Source: DASUGM01 sp036274055 (GTDB taxonomy: Bacteria > Acidobacteriota > Vicinamibacteria > Vicinamibacterales > SCN-69-37). Taken from it: 50,090 nucleotides of DNA. Below the pieces are notes generated by a model. It had not been told where the DNA came from and ran no database searches. It was given only the letters and a program-made list of their open reading frames with translations. The stretch spans positions 1 to 50,090 of the forward strand of contig DASUGM010000130.1 in NCBI GenBank assembly GCA_036274055.1, in the 5' to 3' direction. A program made the position numbers and the translations under genes. Within the stretch, counting starts at the first letter, position 1; each line of letters starts with the position of its first letter. Positions 49,718 to 50,090 of this stretch are shown piece after piece.

Positions 49718-50090
49718 GTGAGCGTGCCTGACACGTTTGCCACGGCGCGGGACGTCCGCGATGCCATCGCCACCGGCGCCTGCAGCGCCGAAGAGGCCTG
49801 CCGGGCCGCGCTCGATCGCATTGCCGCCGTCGACGGCGGGCTGCATGCGTTCCATCTGGTGGAGGCCGAGCGCGCGCTCGAGCGCGCCCGCGCCCTCGAT
49901 GCGCAGACCCTGCCCGCCGGACCGCTGCACGGTGTGCCGATCGCCGTCAAAGACAACATCGTCGTCCGCGACATGACGACGACCGCGGGGTCGCGAATTC
50001 TCGAGCACTTCCGCCCGCCGTTCGACGCAACGGTGATCGAGCGGCTCGAGCGTGCCGGCGCGATCATCGTCGGCAAGACGATCTGCGACG
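49718..50090 (+). CDS. gatA: Glutamyl-tRNA amidotransferase subunit A (5' part)
   Basis: The first 124 codons of GatA; the gene runs off the window. It starts at GTG 49718, one base past the gatC stop. The amidase-signature N-terminus is clear: ARDVRDAIATGACSAEEACRAALDRI, then GPLHGVPIAVKDNIVVRDMTTTAGSRILEHF (containing the catalytic Lys in VKDN), and ATVIERLERAGAIIVGKT. The Ser-cis-Ser part of the triad lies beyond the window. It is the catalytic glutaminase subunit of GatCAB. Confidence 0.95.
   Translation, partial: MSVPDTFATARDVRDAIATGACSAEEACRAALDRIAAVDGGLHAFHLVEAERALERARALDAQTLPAGPLHGVPIAVKDNIVVRDMTTTAGSRILEHFRPPFDATVIERLERAGAIIVGKTICD

Overview
This is a GC-rich (about two-thirds G+C), densely coded window from a Gram-negative bacterium. 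The gene content points to Acidobacteriota, most likely the Vicinamibacteria. It has a PadR regulator overlapping an ADOP-type MacB/FtsX permease, a sortilin/BNR-repeat protein with Gly/Arg-rich tracts, an ECF sigma/anti-sigma/HEAT-repeat operon, lpxD and lpxB (lipid A), a TonB-dependent receptor and M16/M28 peptidases. The taxonomic placement is inferred from family content only. No rRNA, tRNA, CRISPR array, transposase or phage gene was recognised, and no gene-free stretch reaches 300 bp.

Layout. Positions 1-7.0 kb: ABC exporter, TonB-dependent receptor, a zinc metallopeptidase and an M28 peptidase. Positions 7.2-19.6 kb, all on the minus strand: a complete quinohemoprotein amine dehydrogenase (QHNDH) cluster, read in the order qhpG-qhpA-qhpD-qhpC-qhpB-qhpF-qhpE. 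A domain-swapped aconitase-like gene lies directly upstream, and a TerC and a ChaN-like gene follow directly downstream. Positions 19.8-25.0 kb: small zinc-binding protein, ApaG, membrane protein, Aat, ferredoxin, SDR-type threonine dehydrogenase, rhomboid protease and epimerase. Positions 25.1-29.3 kb: ECF sigma factor, zinc-finger anti-sigma factor and two HEAT-repeat exported proteins. Positions 29.5-36.5 kb: sortilin-like protein, PadR, ADOP permease, an unlisted 28-residue membrane ORF, and YqgE. Positions 36.6-49.4 kb, minus strand: a near-gapless run, in transcription order, of S1/P1 nuclease, KHE1-like protein, lpxD, two M16 peptidases, lpxB, an exported protein, matrixin, a beta-barrel, acnA, then queG. 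From 49.4 kb on the plus strand: gatC and the start of gatA.

The central functional unit is the qhp cluster. QhpA carries two c-type haem motifs, QhpB is a propeller-type beta subunit, and QhpC is the small gamma subunit that keeps every residue needed for cysteine tryptophylquinone and three further thioether cross-links. The other products mature QhpC: radical-SAM QhpD (thioethers), flavoprotein QhpG (tryptophan hydroxylation), subtilisin-like QhpE (leader removal) and ABC exporter QhpF (export). The enzyme would oxidise primary amines in the periplasm. No AraC-type QhpR is in the window.

The spacers are unusual. Several hold long imperfect palindromes or short-word tandem repeats, and two pairs of spacers share related sequence although they are about 14-15 kb apart. 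A related low-complexity word seems to have been absorbed into the queG reading frame and the tail of an epimerase. Many starts lack a Shine-Dalgarno sequence but have a -10-like hexamer about 7-15 bases upstream, suggesting leaderless transcripts. The clearest case is a palindromic, apparently bidirectional promoter between the S1/P1 nuclease gene and gatC.
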